DNA of 64,000 bases from Ureibacillus massiliensis 4400831 = CIP 108448 = CCUG 49529 (GTDB lineage Bacteria; Bacillota; Bacilli; Bacillales_A; Planococcaceae), in assembly GCF_000772965.1 (NCBI RefSeq), contig NZ_JPVQ01000013.1:37094-101093 (forward strand), written 5' to 3'. The position numbers were made by a program, and so were the translations under genes. The notes below the pieces were generated by a model. The model had not been told where the DNA came from and did no database searches. It saw nothing but the letters and a program-made list of their open reading frames with translations. Positions 54,694 to 63,976 of this stretch are shown here, in pieces. Within the stretch, counting starts at the first letter, position 1. Every line of letters starts with the position of its first letter.

Positions 54694-56661
54694 ATGGCAT
54701 TAAAGAGTCTTAAATCTAGATTAATTTCGATTTTTCTTCTGTTGTCCATCGTCCCCTTAGTTGCGGCAACGGTAATAATATTATCAAGGACGAATAATGA
54801 GTATTCAGAATTACTTGAAGATCAGCAAGAGGAAATGATCTATACAGTTCAAACAGAATTAGAGAATGTTTCGGAGGAGCTCTCAATAATAACAGAGCTT
54901 TATGCACAGGATGAAACAATAGCCTCTGCTTTGGAAAGTGGAGATCGTGAGCAATTAACTCAAGAAGTAGAAGCAATATATCCCCGCTTACAAAAGGAAC
55001 ATCAATTTTCCGTATTTGAATTAGGTGATACTTCAGGAAATGTTGTATTGCGTGGCCATAATCCAGAGAAGTTTGGAGATAACAAAAGCGATATATCCGC
55101 GATTCAAACTGCCTTAAATGGACAATCCACTAGAGGCTTTGAATTTGGTAGTAGCGGTTTATCAGTCCGTGCCTTTTCTCCAATTATTGTGGATAATCAA
55201 GTCATTGGTACTTTACAGACAGGTCTTGATAGTCAATTTATCCACGATTTAAGCGAAATGCTTTCAGACGTTACGATAAGTTTATATGATACGGAAGGGA
55301 TGGTTGTACAATCATCAGATCCGTCAAAGGTAAATACTGCATTGGAGCCTAATCATCTATCAACGGTTCAAAATGGTGAGCACGCTTCCTATAAAAACGA
55401 TTCGTTTTTAGAAACAATCTTACCTATTTATGACCCAACAGGTACTCAAGTCATTGCTTCTGTTGGAATTCAACAAGACATTTCATTTTTTATACAATCT
55501 CAGCAAGAAATTACTTTTATTACATTTATGATTATTATCATCACTGCAGTTGCAGTCATTATTGTTTCCTATTTAGTAAGTAGAAGAATTTCTACGCCAA
55601 TTAAGGAAGTATCAAATTTTATGGATGAATTGGCACAAGGAAATCTACAACAAACCCTTCAAGAAAGTAATAGAAAAGATGAAATAGGGCGTTTGATTAA
55701 TGCTACGAAGGTCATGAAAGATAATCTATTCCATGCAATTAGTAGTGTAGCAAACGCAGCTACAAGCATTAAAGATAAAGGCGACTTATTAAATGAAACG
55801 TCAACGGAAATACAAGTTGGCTCAGAGCAAATTAATTCTACAATGCAGGAACTAGCTGCTGGGATAGAAAGTGAAGCACAAAATATTTCGGATTTAGCAT
55901 CAAATATTGGTAGCTTTACGGAAAGCATTCAAGAAACAAATCAAAAGGGTGAGGAAATTCAAAAAGCCTCACTAGGTGTTTTAAAATTAACGTATACAGG
56001 GACAACCCTTATGCAATCATCAAATGAGCAAATGAATAAAATCGATGCAATCATGCAGGAAGCTGTCGGTAAAATGGAAAAATTAGAAATCCAAACGAAG
56101 GAAATTTCAAAATTAGTTGAAATAATTCAGCAAATTGCCGATCAGACAAATCTTCTTGCTTTAAATGCGGCCATTGAAGCGGCAAGGGCGGGAGAGCATG
56201 GCAAAGGATTTTCTGTTGTAGCAGATGAAGTAAGAAAACTTGCAGAACAGGTTTCAAAATCCGTTTCAGATATTGCAAACATTGTAGTTGGAATCCAACA
56301 GGAAAGTCATGATGTGGAAGCTTCTTTAAAATCTGGTTATTCCGAAGTTCAACAAGGTACCATTCAAATCAATTCAACGAACGATACCTTTATCCAAATT
56401 AAATCCTCAGTATCAGAAATGGTTGATAACATTCATGAAATTATTTCTCAACTATCTGAGAATGTATCTCGTGTACAACAAATGGACGAAACAATCGAGG
56501 AAATAGCGGCAATATCTGAAGAATCTGCAGCAGCATCAGAGGAAACTGCAGCCACTGCCAATGAATTCAGCCGTTCTATTGATGAAGTATCAAAAAATGC
56601 TTCAGATTTAGATGAGCTTGCTAATAAATTAACGACGTTAGTTGACAACTTTAAATTATAA
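54694..56661 (+). CDS. Methyl-accepting chemotaxis protein
   Basis: 655 residues. First membrane helix at about 11-30, an external dCache-like sensor domain (about 35-275) with two lobes ([36 protein letters not shown]), a second helix at about 278-298, a HAMP domain ([20 protein letters not shown]), and a cytoplasmic signalling domain whose hairpin tip is [20 protein letters not shown]. It binds an unknown ligand outside the cell and signals through CheA. A terminator follows its stop. Confidence 0.93.
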   Translation: MALKSLKSRLISIFLLLSIVPLVAATVIILSRTNNEYSELLEDQQEEMIYTVQTELENVSEELSIITELYAQDETIASALESGDREQLTQEVEAIYPRLQKEHQFSVFELGDTSGNVVLRGHNPEKFGDNKSDISAIQTALNGQSTRGFEFGSSGLSVRAFSPIIVDNQVIGTLQTGLDSQFIHDLSEMLSDVTISLYDTEGMVVQSSDPSKVNTALEPNHLSTVQNGEHASYKNDSFLETILPIYDPTGTQVIASVGIQQDISFFIQSQQEITFITFMIIIITAVAVIIVSYLVSRRISTPIKEVSNFMDELAQGNLQQTLQESNRKDEIGRLINATKVMKDNLFHAISSVANAATSIKDKGDLLNETSTEIQVGSEQINSTMQELAAGIESEAQNISDLASNIGSFTESIQETNQKGEEIQKASLGVLKLTYTGTTLMQSSNEQMNKIDAIMQEAVGKMEKLEIQTKEISKLVEIIQQIADQTNLLALNAAIEAARAGEHGKGFSVVADEVRKLAEQVSKSVSDIANIVVGIQQESHDVEASLKSGYSEVQQGTIQINSTNDTFIQIKSSVSEMVDNIHEIISQLSENVSRVQQMDETIEEIAAISEESAAASEETAATANEFSRSIDEVSKNASDLDELANKLTTLVDNFKL

Positions 56662-56670
56662 TTTTTATAA

Positions 56671-56708
56671 AGGTAGTTGGAATCAATGATTTCAGCTACT
56701 TTTTTCTT
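56671..56708 (+). terminator. Terminator of chemoreceptor gene
   Basis: GTAGTTGGAATC and GATTTCAGCTAC pair across AAT with a G.T pair, and TTTTTT follows. Confidence 0.75.
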
Positions 56709-56747
56709 TGTGGGTGGAGAGACACCGTACCACAAATCTTTAATCCT

Positions 56748-57689
56748 TTAAATCTCTTCGTTTTTAATATTCAACAACCTAATAAAATGAATATCTCTTT
56801 CTCTAATTTTATTTTGAACCTCGTCATTTCCTTGATAAGTAAATAATCCATTTCCGGTTTTTGTACCAAATTGACCGTTGTCTACTTTTTCTTTAACAAA
56901 TGGAGGGACTTTTTCCTCTTTTGATAGTAAAGGAGCAAGGTTTTCAACAACGCTTTTCCAAATATCCAGACCGCCAAAATCAGCAGTTTCAAGTGGACCA
57001 ATAAATGCCCATCTGAATCCAGGACCAGCACTTACTGCTAAATCTATATCCTTTGCATCTGCTATTCCATTATCTAAAAGATAGAAAGCCTCTCGAACTA
57101 AAGCGGCTTGGAGACGATTTGCAATTAAACCGGGAATGCCCTTTTTTAAGACAACGGGCTTCTTACCAATCCCTTTTAAAATAGCAACCGTATGCTCAAT
57201 AATTTCTTGAGCAATTTCCTCGCTCTTTACTACCTCAACAAGCGGAACTAAATGTGCAGGATTGAAAAAATGTGTAATGATCAGTCGGTCTTTCTTTTGA
57301 ACACCTTCTGAAAGCTGTTTTATCGAGAAAGTCGAAGTATTAGAGGCAATAATAGCATCCTTGTCGACAATCTCTTCTAATTGCTTAAATAAATCGAACT
57401 TAACATTTAAGTTTTCAGAAACAGCTTCTGTTATAAATTTACTTCCACTTACCGCCTCTTCAAGATTGGTAGTCGTGAAAATATACTGTAATGTTTTTTC
57501 TTTCTCTGCTAGTGTAATTGCATTTTCTTGAAACAATAGATCTAAGTTGGTCGATATTTTATTTAACGCATCCTGTAAAATTTCTCCATTTATATCGTAC
57601 AAATAAACATCAAAACCCGCTTGTGCATAGAGTTGAGTAATGCCATGTCCCATCGTTCCCGCACCTAGTACCGCCATTTTATTTACCAA
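56748..57689 (-). CDS. 3-hydroxyacyl-CoA dehydrogenase (3-hydroxybutyryl-CoA type)
   Basis: 313 residues, short form of the family. NAD motif VLGAGTMGHGITQLYAQAG, the catalytic His in THFFNPAHLVPLVEVV with Ser and Asn in IASNTSTFSI, and the C-terminal domain with IANRLQAALVREAFYLLDNG. It oxidises 3-hydroxyacyl-CoA or 3-hydroxybutyryl-CoA in beta-oxidation or butanoate metabolism. A TTG at 57689 lies 7 nt after AGGAG and is preferred; an ATG at 57677 in frame is the alternative. It is not in an operon. Confidence 0.92.
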   Translation of the reverse strand: MVNKMAVLGAGTMGHGITQLYAQAGFDVYLYDINGEILQDALNKISTNLDLLFQENAITLAEKEKTLQYIFTTTNLEEAVSGSKFITEAVSENLNVKFDLFKQLEEIVDKDAIIASNTSTFSIKQLSEGVQKKDRLIITHFFNPAHLVPLVEVVKSEEIAQEIIEHTVAILKGIGKKPVVLKKGIPGLIANRLQAALVREAFYLLDNGIADAKDIDLAVSAGPGFRWAFIGPLETADFGGLDIWKSVVENLAPLLSKEEKVPPFVKEKVDNGQFGTKTGNGLFTYQGNDEVQNKIRERDIHFIRLLNIKNEEI

Positions 57690-57872
57690 AATCCCACTCC
57701 TAATCTACTATCTTTTTATAATTATATTATTTTCGATAATTTGCTATAACCTCAGTGGAAAACTAATGGTCATAATAAAAACCAAAATACCAATTATTTA
57801 TAAAATTAGTGTAATATTGTAACGAATATATATTGCAATGTTAACTTTAAATAATCTGAGGGGGGAATTTTC

Positions 57873-58082
57873 ATGGACTTAAAAGAAACACCTCAAGAAA
57901 AAAGAGAACGATTAAGAATGAACGAATTAAAAAACAATCCTACAGGTTCATTAAATGATGGATTAAATCAAGGAACAAACAGTAGCTTAGGTGATTTAGT
58001 AGGTATGGGCTGGAAGGGGACAGGGATATTAATTTTAGTGTTAGTTATAGGTTATGTAATCTACAGGTTGATTACAGGTTAG
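57873..58082 (+). CDS. DUF6366-like small membrane protein
   Basis: 69 residues. Charged head LKETPQEKRERLRMNELKNN, then PTGSLNDGLNQGTNSSLGDL, then one membrane helix (GTGILILVLVIGYVIYRLI). The pattern matches a short Bacillales family I recall as DUF6366; its function is unknown. A strong GAGGGGGG precedes the ATG, and an inverted repeat follows. Confidence 0.7.
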   Translation: MDLKETPQEKRERLRMNELKNNPTGSLNDGLNQGTNSSLGDLVGMGWKGTGILILVLVIGYVIYRLITG

Positions 58083-58113
58083 TGGATAAAGAACTAAAAT
58101 GTAAGGTTTATCA

Positions 58114-58149
58114 TAAACCCCAATCTATAGTTTTATAGATTGGGGTTAA
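58114..58149. terminator. Strong stem-loop between converging genes
   Basis: AACCCCAATCTATA (58116-58129) pairs with TATAGATTGGGGTT (58134-58147). No clear T tract in either direction, but its place between converging genes suggests termination. Confidence 0.65.
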
Positions 58150-58175
58150 ATGTTGGGGGGAAATTCATTTATGAA

Positions 58176-58670
58176 TTACCCTGGCTCGGAACTAAACTCT
58201 ATAAAATCTGCGATTGTGTATTCCATTTCCACTTTTTCATTTTTACCGTTAACCCATGCTACTGTAATTTTTTCATCACTAAATACTTCCTTAATGTCAT
58301 TATTGCTTAACCCTTTTGAATAAAAGACCGCTATTCGATTATACGTTGCAAAATTCCCCCTTTGATTGTCTTGTTCAGACCCATTTCCATTATCAAATCT
58401 TGCAATATCATCTATATTATTAAATATTTCCATTAAATCAGGGATATAAATCTCTCTTTCTTTCACTGAGTCATCATGCTTCATATGGAAATCTAATTTG
58501 AACAGTTTGTAATCATCAATTGCACCATCTTTATAATTTAGAATATTGTATTCATATTCACTTATTGGAGAAATTGTGGCTTCAATTTCAATGTCTGGTT
58601 CTGAGTCATTACAGAAAGCTAGAACTCCTATGATTAATAACACCACGAAAATAAAAACTAACTTTTTCAT
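58176..58670 (-). CDS. Secreted or membrane-anchored protein, unknown
   Basis: 164 residues with an N-terminal hydrophobic segment (KLVFIFVVLLIIGVLAFC). The possible lipobox LAFC has Phe at -1, unusual for signal peptidase II, so anchoring by the uncut helix is also possible. The outside domain is acidic (ISPISEYEYNILNYKDGAID) with no recognised family. ATG 58670 lies after GGAGATG and is preferred to the in-frame ATG at 58688. Confidence 0.6.
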   Translation of the reverse strand: MKKLVFIFVVLLIIGVLAFCNDSEPDIEIEATISPISEYEYNILNYKDGAIDDYKLFKLDFHMKHDDSVKEREIYIPDLMEIFNNIDDIARFDNGNGSEQDNQRGNFATYNRIAVFYSKGLSNNDIKEVFSDEKITVAWVNGKNEKVEMEYTIADFIEFSSEPG

Positions 58671-58859
58671 ATTCATCTCCTTTAGCAAAGTGGAATTTTA
58701 GTGCTGTAATTGTTCAGCTTCCTTTCTTTTTTCCCAAAAACTTTATTATAAACTATATTAAATATAAATTACCTTTTATGTATAAATTTGTGTGTTTGTA
58801 TTAATTTGAAGTGTAAAATAAGGATATTAAATAGCTTATAAATATGAGGAGTTGTTCGT

Positions 58860-59291
58860 ATGAGGTACTGTCTAATATTGTTTTTTTGCTTATTTTTGAT
58901 GGGATGTACTGTTACCAATAATGCTATAGCCGATACACCAGAGGAGGCCTTACGACTAATTGAATCGAAAGAACAAGATTATCCGAAGATTCTTTCTCTT
59001 ATAAATTCGATTGAAATTAGTGATAAACAAGTTTTTTACGTTTATGAAGGCGAAGTTAATAGTAACAAAGAATGGTTTGTTGCAAATATAGAAAAAAATG
59101 ATGATTCTAAGTGGTTTGTACGTGAATCGATAAATATAGGAATGCCAAATAGTGAAAATGAAAAATACGCAGCAGGTACAAATAGCTTCACAGCAGGGTT
59201 TAGTAGTGATTTACAAGAAATAAAAGATGACTGGAAAGTTGTTAATATTCCAAGTCATAATTATTTTGTTTGGATTGAATTACATGATTAG
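58860..59291 (+). CDS. Small lipoprotein, unknown
   Basis: 143 residues. Signal peptide CLILFFCLFLMGC with the lipobox Cys at residue 16, then a mature part beginning TVTNNAIADTPEEALRLIES. The rest is predicted alternating helices and strands ending YFVWIELHD. Similar small lipoproteins are common in Bacillales but I know no function. A GAGGAG-type site precedes the ATG. It shares its direction with the next two small genes. Confidence 0.65.
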   Translation: MRYCLILFFCLFLMGCTVTNNAIADTPEEALRLIESKEQDYPKILSLINSIEISDKQVFYVYEGEVNSNKEWFVANIEKNDDSKWFVRESINIGMPNSENEKYAAGTNSFTAGFSSDLQEIKDDWKVVNIPSHNYFVWIELHD

Positions 59292-59335
59292 TTTCATTTA
59301 CTGTTGGATTATTCTATTCATACTAGGGGGATAAC

Positions 59336-59488
59336 ATGTCTTACAATGCTATTTTATGTGCAATTATTGCAGGTTTTTTAACATTTATTTCGAATTCGGG
59401 TGAACCTTTAAACCCTATTTTAATCACTAATATTTTTCTAGGCTTAATAGCAGGGTTGCTGATGGATAGAAATCAAAAACATTCATAA
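59336..59488 (+). CDS. Small two-helix membrane protein
   Basis: 50 residues: MSYNAILCAIIAGFLTFISN forms the first helix, a short SGEPLNP turn follows, and ILITNIFLGLIAGLLM the second, with a charged end. AGGGGG lies 5 nt before the ATG. Too short for most gene finders. No family recognised. Confidence 0.55.
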   Translation: MSYNAILCAIIAGFLTFISNSGEPLNPILITNIFLGLIAGLLMDRNQKHS

Positions 59489-59510
59489 ATTTTGAGGAGG
59501 GGGAATCGCC

Positions 59511-59993
59511 ATGACTATAAAAGTACTTTCTGCAAACAAAGATGACTATCTTGAGATAAATACAATTGTAAAGGAAGGGCAAGATGAGCATGCAGAGGCT
59601 TTGCCACAGATTTTTAAAAAAGTTGAGCCAGTCATGCCGATTTCTTATTTTTATGAACTAATAGAGAACCCTAACTGTGAAATATTAGTTGCTAAAAACG
59701 ATGAAAGTATAGTTGGTTTTGCCGTTATGGAGCTCAAACACTCACCGCCATTTGAATCGATGGTACCGAGAAAGTTTGTATATATGAATGATTTTGGAGT
59801 GAAGGGACTCCATCAGAGACAAGGGATTGGAAGAGTGTTGTTCCAAGCATGCGTTAATTGGTCGAAGGAGATGGGAGCGGCATCTCTAGAATTGAATGTT
59901 TGGGAGTTCAATCGAAAAGCGACCTCATTTTATGAAAGCTTTGGCATGAATACTATCAGCAGACAGATGGTACTAAATCTTGAACAAGAATAA
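59511..59993 (+). CDS. GNAT family N-acetyltransferase
   Basis: 160 residues with the GNAT fold: VGFAVMELKHSPP, then YMNDFGVKGLHQRQGIGRVL, where Q-R-Q-G-I-G is the acetyl-CoA pyrophosphate loop, and ELNVWEFNRKATSFYESFGM at the C-terminus. The acceptor is unknown. A GAGGAGGGGG site precedes the ATG. Confidence 0.9.
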   Translation: MTIKVLSANKDDYLEINTIVKEGQDEHAEALPQIFKKVEPVMPISYFYELIENPNCEILVAKNDESIVGFAVMELKHSPPFESMVPRKFVYMNDFGVKGLHQRQGIGRVLFQACVNWSKEMGAASLELNVWEFNRKATSFYESFGMNTISRQMVLNLEQE

Positions 59994-60096
59994 AAAGCAT
60001 CTATGGATTCATCGCAAAAAGTGTCAGGACAAACCCAAACAGAAACGTCATGATTGCATATTCTACTATAGCGATGGTATGGAAGTGGGTATCAAA

Positions 60097-60375
60097 ATGG
60101 TGAACAACCGAGGGAACAATAGAGAGCAGAATATTGAGCAAGACATAACTTTTGATTTTATCAGTGGGAGTTCTTCTGATCAAGTTGCTATTTTAGGCAA
60201 TGTCATTGTTCTTTTAGGGGAATCCATTGTTGTTTATTCGCAAGTATTAGCTTCTCAAGAAAAAGCCCAAGCCTTGCAACGTTCATCCCAGGATACAAAT
60301 AATGTGCAGCAACAACTAAACAGGATTTCTCATGAACTTGAGCAAATTAAAAAAATGCTAAAAAAAGCATTGTAA
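60097..60375 (+). CDS. Small coiled-coil protein, unknown
   Basis: 92 residues from the ATG at 60097, which follows GGAAGTGGG. An N-terminal polar part precedes a hydrophobic stretch (DQVAILGNVIVLLGESIVVY) and a C-terminal coiled coil (NVQQQLNRISHELEQIKKML). An in-frame ATG at 59980 would overlap the GNAT gene and give 131 residues, without a good ribosome site. No family recognised. Terminator follows. Confidence 0.55.
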   Translation: MVNNRGNNREQNIEQDITFDFISGSSSDQVAILGNVIVLLGESIVVYSQVLASQEKAQALQRSSQDTNNVQQQLNRISHELEQIKKMLKKAL

Positions 60376-60378
60376 CAA

Positions 60379-60420
60379 AAAACTAAGAACCTTGTGAAAA
60401 GGGGCTTGGTTTTTTTATTT
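60379..60420 (+). terminator. Terminator after coiled-coil gene
   Basis: CTAAG and CCTT on the left pair with AAGG and CTTGG on the right with a small internal loop; TTTTTTT follows. Confidence 0.7.
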
Positions 60421-60659
60421 TAAGCCGTGGAAACACCCGAACTAGATTATTCTTAACAAAGTATAATTAGAAACCGAACTTTATAATTTGGTGGGAACTA
60501 ACCTCAGTAGTAGTATGAAATAATCATAAAAATAGATTAACATGCTGCAAAATTCCAAAAGTAATTATGAATTGATTTGGTTAAAGGGTTATATCCCAAA
60601 AAAGAATCAGTAAACCATTCATAATAAAAACTTTCAATTAAAAAACTTTATTTTAGAAG
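60421..60659. other. Spacer before ktr promoter, no gene seen
   Basis: About 240 bp of AT-rich sequence without an ORF, repeat or hairpin that I can support. Confidence 0.4.
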
Positions 60660-60688
60660 TTTACAAGATTAATAGAGAGGAGTACAAT
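60660..60688 (+). promoter_or_regulatory. Promoter of ktr riboswitch transcript
   Basis: TTTACA (60660-60665) and TACAAT (60683-60688) at exactly 17 bp spacing, with predicted transcription start near the first base of the riboswitch P1 stem. Confidence 0.7.
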
Positions 60689-60690
60689 AA

Positions 60691-60845
60691 TTTTCGCGAA
60701 TCCATAATTTCATAATGGCCTAATCTCATTTAAATGAGAACGGAGGAACCAATCTTTTTGGGGTTAATTCTGCATTTGCAGAAGGGATGATTTAACTCTT
60801 TCGCCATCCTACCCGTCAGCTAACTTCGTCGGCTAATGCGAAGGA
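60691..60845 (+). ncRNA. c-di-AMP (ydaO-yuaA) riboswitch aptamer
   Basis: Conserved landmarks of this class occur in order: GAACGGAGGAACC (60738-60750), TTTGGGGTTAATTC (60757-60770), GAAGGGATG (60781-60789), then CGCCATCCTACCCGTCAGC (about 60802-60820) and TAACTTCGTCGGCTAATGCG. TTCGC (60693-60697) and GCGAA (60838-60842) can close P1. The class binds c-di-AMP and usually switches off potassium or osmolyte uptake genes, in keeping with the ktr genes below. Confidence 0.88.
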
Positions 60846-60854
60846 GGTCATAAT

Positions 60855-60926
60855 AGACCGCCTAATTCAAGATGTCTTTTTGTTGTGATACAACAAGTGA
60901 CTCTTGTTTTCAATGCGGTCTTTTTT
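60855..60926 (+). terminator. Riboswitch-controlled terminator
   Basis: GACCGC at 60856 pairs with GCGGTC at 60915-60920, enclosing an imperfect hairpin, and is followed by TTTTTTATTT. GGTC at 60846-60849 can instead pair with the GACC of the left arm, an obvious antiterminator choice tied to P1 formation. Confidence 0.8.
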
Positions 60927-60997
60927 ATTTAGAAAAAAGAGTTCAGAGGGGAAACCATCTTATAGAAAAAATGATGTACAGAACCGAGGAGAGAACA

Positions 60998-62335
60998 ATG
61001 AAAAATTTCAAAGACAATCTTAACCCCTCAAAAATTTTAGTGTTAGGATTCGTTATTATCATTATAGTCGGGGCTATTTTATTAAGTTTGCCGATTGCAA
61101 CGGAAGATGGAAAGGGGTTAGCATTTTTAGACGCTTTGTTTACCTCTACATCAGCTACCTGTGTAACGGGACTTGTTGTAGTAGACACAGGGGACACCTT
61201 TTCAATGTTTGGTGAAATCGTCATCCTTATCCTTATTCAATTAGGGGGGATAGGTTTTATGACGTTTGCTACATTTTTATTTACGATATTAGGGAAAAAA
61301 ATCTCTTTAAAAGAGAGATTGCTTTTAAAAGAAGCCTTTAACGCTTCTTCAACCTCAGGAATCGTAAAGCTAGTAAAAAGAATTTTAGTTTTTGCGCTAT
61401 TAACAGAAGGTATAGGTGCTTTAATACTAGGTATTCGATTTTCGTTTGAAATGCCAATCGGTCAAGCAATCTATTATGGAATATTCCACTCAATCTCACT
61501 TTTTAATAATGCAGGGTTTGATTTGATGGGAGATTTCCGAGGCTTAACTGGTTATGTTAATGACCCAACTGTGGTGTTAACAGTCTGTATGTTAATCGTA
61601 ATCGGTGGTCTCGGGTTTATTGTGATAAATGAATTATATGAATATCGGGAAACACGTAAAGTTTCCCTTCATACAAAGGTTGTTTTATTAACAACTGTTA
61701 TTTTAATTCTTGGTGCAACGATTTTTATTTACCTTTTTGAGTATGGAAACGATAAAACATTAGGTCCTCTATCCGTAGTAGAAAAGGGACTTGCGGCATT
61801 GTTCCATGGTGTAACGCCAAGAACAGCAGGTGCAAATACATTATCAATGGGAGAGTTAACTCATGCAACTTTATTTTTAACTATTTTTCTAATGTTTATC
61901 GGGGGAGGTTCAGGTTCCACAGCTGGAGGTATTAAAGTAACGACCTTTGCGGTTTTAATGGCAACTGTATTATCTCAATTAAAAGGAAAACAAGATGTAG
62001 TGCTCTTTAAGCGTCGTATTGTAATTGATACGATTTTAAAAGTACTCACAGTCGTGATAAGTGGAATTATGGTTGTGGTAATTGTCACCTTTTTACTCAG
62101 TATTACTGAAAAAGGGCATGAATTTATAATGTATTTGTTTGAAGCTACATCAGCTTTCGGAACGGTAGGTCTATCGATTGGCTTAACACCAGAGCTATCA
62201 GCAATAGGTCGAATTCTAATCATTATTACGATGTTCATTGGAAGATTAGGTCCTTTAACACTAGGATTTGCGATTGCAAATAGAAAGAAACAAGAAGGTT
62301 TTCAACATCCAAAAGGAAATATCATGATTGGTTAA
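60998..62335 (+). CDS. ktrB: Potassium channel-type transporter KtrB
   Basis: 445 residues, the length of KtrB. Four pore loops with selectivity-filter glycines: TSATCVTGLVV, FNNAGFDLMG, GVTPRTAGANT and SAFGTVGLSIG. Basic GRLGPLT near the C-terminus is also typical. It is the membrane part of the Ktr K+ uptake system, gated by the cytosolic KtrA ring. The ATG at 60998 follows GAGGAGAG; the longer frame from 60872 would run through the terminator and is rejected. The riboswitch makes its expression sensitive to c-di-AMP. Confidence 0.93.
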   Translation: MKNFKDNLNPSKILVLGFVIIIIVGAILLSLPIATEDGKGLAFLDALFTSTSATCVTGLVVVDTGDTFSMFGEIVILILIQLGGIGFMTFATFLFTILGKKISLKERLLLKEAFNASSTSGIVKLVKRILVFALLTEGIGALILGIRFSFEMPIGQAIYYGIFHSISLFNNAGFDLMGDFRGLTGYVNDPTVVLTVCMLIVIGGLGFIVINELYEYRETRKVSLHTKVVLLTTVILILGATIFIYLFEYGNDKTLGPLSVVEKGLAALFHGVTPRTAGANTLSMGELTHATLFLTIFLMFIGGGSGSTAGGIKVTTFAVLMATVLSQLKGKQDVVLFKRRIVIDTILKVLTVVISGIMVVVIVTFLLSITEKGHEFIMYLFEATSAFGTVGLSIGLTPELSAIGRILIIITMFIGRLGPLTLGFAIANRKKQEGFQHPKGNIMIG

Positions 62336-62351
62336 TATAGGAGGGGAAAGA

Positions 62352-63008
62352 ATGGCAAAAAAATCATATGCTGTGATTGGATTAGGACGATTTGGAACGA
62401 GTGTTGCTAGAAGATTACATGAAGCAGGGCAAGAAGTTCTAGGTATAGATATTAATGAAGAAAAAGTAGAAGCTTCGGATATGTATTTTACCCATGCAGT
62501 TATTGCAGACTCAACAGAAGAAAAGGCACTAAATTCAGTAGGAATCAAAAACTTCGATTGTGTAATCGTAGCAATTGGAAACGATATTCAGTCAAGTATC
62601 TTAACGGTAATGTTACTTAAAAATTTAGGGGTAAAGAACATTATTGCTAAAGCTTTAGGAAAAAGACATGGGCAGGTTTTAGAATCCATTGGGGTTGAAT
62701 GGATTATATATCCTGAACGAGATATGGGGGAACGTGTTGCGAATCAATTGCTATCTCCAAATATGCTTAATTATATTGAACTATCAAAAGATTACAATAT
62801 AGAAGAAATCATTCTTCCATCCAAAATGGCAGGAAAAAATCTTCGAGAGCTAAATATTCGAGCAAAATATAATGTCAGTGTGATAGCAATAATGAGAAAC
62901 GGCAATGTTATTGTTTCTCCTTCACCGGAAGAATTGCTTCAAGAAGGAGATATTTTAGTAACAATCGGGAACAGAAGTGATCTAGCATTATTCGCAAGTT
63001 TAAAATAA
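62352..63008 (+). CDS. ktrA: Potassium uptake regulatory subunit KtrA (RCK)
   Basis: 218 residues. RCK-N domain with the nucleotide motif VIGLGRFGTSVARRLHEAG and the acidic strand end GIDINEEKV, and an RCK-C domain (about 138-218; IILPSKMAGKNLRELNIRAK) where c-di-AMP can bind in homologues. It forms an octameric ring that binds ATP, ADP or NAD(H) and gates KtrB. The ATG at 62352 follows AGGAGGGG. It lies 16 bp after ktrB, opposite in order to B. subtilis ktrAB. Confidence 0.93.
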   Translation: MAKKSYAVIGLGRFGTSVARRLHEAGQEVLGIDINEEKVEASDMYFTHAVIADSTEEKALNSVGIKNFDCVIVAIGNDIQSSILTVMLLKNLGVKNIIAKALGKRHGQVLESIGVEWIIYPERDMGERVANQLLSPNMLNYIELSKDYNIEEIILPSKMAGKNLRELNIRAKYNVSVIAIMRNGNVIVSPSPEELLQEGDILVTIGNRSDLALFASLK

Positions 63009-63018
63009 GTATATAAAA

Positions 63019-63060
63019 TTAAATGGTATTTATCCAAAAAGGATAAATGCCATTTATTAT
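63019..63060 (+). terminator. Terminator of ktrBA
   Basis: AAATGGTATTTATCC (63021-63035) pairs with GGATAAATGCCATTT (63041-63055), followed by ATTATTTTC. Confidence 0.85.
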
Positions 63061-63174
63061 TTTCATCACCAGTTCTATTTTCTATTTTCTTTCAATAATC
63101 TTTACATGATATTCTTTCTAATGGATGCAATCAAGAATGTGAAGGAAAACCAATTGAAAATACATAAAAAGGTG

Positions 63175-63564
63175 ATGGCAATTAAATTATTAAAAAGTGT
63201 CCTGCTGATGATTTTTGGATTTATTACATTAGCTTTAGGTGTTTTAGGGATTATTATTCCGGTTTTACCCGGATTACCTTTTCTCCTAATTGCTGGATTT
63301 TGTTTTACGAAAAGCTCAAAGCGTCTCGATAGATGGTTCAAAAGAACACCATTCTATAAAAAATATGTTCGAGCATTCCTTTCAAAGAGGGGGATGACAC
63401 GTAAGGAAAAAATCCGAATTAACCTTATTGCAGATTTCTTTATTATCCTTTCTGTCATTTATGTAGATATCTTACTAGTAAAATTTCTTTTGATTATAAT
63501 GGCATTCTATAAACATTATTATTTTATCTATAAAATCAAAACTCTCAAGCCTTTAAGGCAATAA
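63175..63564 (+). CDS. DUF454/YbaN family membrane protein
   Basis: 129 residues from the ATG at 63175. The family core is LALGVLGIIIPVLPGLPFLLIAGFCFTKSSKRLDRWF, matched across its length; two or three more hydrophobic segments follow. The function of DUF454 is not known. The in-frame alternatives at 63106 and 63121 have no ribosome site, while AAAAAGGTG before 63175 is rather close, so the start remains uncertain. It is separated from ktrA by a strong terminator. Confidence 0.8.
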   Translation: MAIKLLKSVLLMIFGFITLALGVLGIIIPVLPGLPFLLIAGFCFTKSSKRLDRWFKRTPFYKKYVRAFLSKRGMTRKEKIRINLIADFFIILSVIYVDILLVKFLLIIMAFYKHYYFIYKIKTLKPLRQ

Positions 63565-63628
63565 AAAGCTTTGAATATTTTGAGGAGCTAAAGCGAATTT
63601 AGCCCCTTGATTTGGTAAAAATTCCTGA

Positions 63629-63677
63629 GTAAAAAAGCTATCCTCGAGTTAAAAAACTTTGGAATAGCTTTTTTACA
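63629..63677. terminator. Bidirectional terminator between DUF454 gene and ykuS
   Basis: AAAAAAGCTAT-CC (63631-63643) pairs with GG-ATAGCTTTTTT (63661-63674); A-run one side, T-run the other, between converging genes. Confidence 0.8.
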
Positions 63678-63682
63678 TTATT

Positions 63683-63928
63683 TCAATGGAACATTTTGTC
63701 TACACGTTGAATTACCTCGTCAGCAGATAGACCGCGAGCATCAATCACTGATCCTTCAGTTACAACGTTGCTGATACCCATTACATCTTCATCTGTTCCT
63801 GTAATTACGCATGCATCACATTTTTTTGCATCTTCCTCACTGCGAAGTTGAACGACTTCATAGCCTTTTGCCTGTAATGCTGCTTCAACGTTGGATAAAG
63901 ATTGCTCTACACCGATTACTCTTGACAT
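63683..63928 (-). CDS. ykuS: YkuS/UPF0180 family protein
   Basis: 81 residues, matching the UPF0180 family end to end: [20 protein letters not shown], then [34 protein letters not shown]. The family is Bacillales-specific with unknown function; its fold suggests a small Rossmann-like domain. A GGAGGTGG precedes the ATG on the minus strand. It is a single-gene unit. Confidence 0.92.
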   Translation of the reverse strand: MSRVIGVEQSLSNVEAALQAKGYEVVQLRSEEDAKKCDACVITGTDEDVMGISNVVTEGSVIDARGLSADEVIQRVDKMFH

Positions 63929-63960
63929 GATACTTCCACCTCCTATATGTAATATAGACT

Positions 63961-63976
63961 CTCGGCATTCGCCGAG
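63961..63976. repeat. Short hairpin near window end
   Basis: CTCGGC and GCCGAG flank ATTC. It may end a leftward gene beyond the window edge; too little sequence to decide. Confidence 0.4.

Noticed and set aside
60872..60997. Longer N-terminus for KtrB
   Set aside because: The extension lies in the riboswitch terminator region and is Cys/Arg-rich, unlike KtrB; ATG 60998 gives the normal length.
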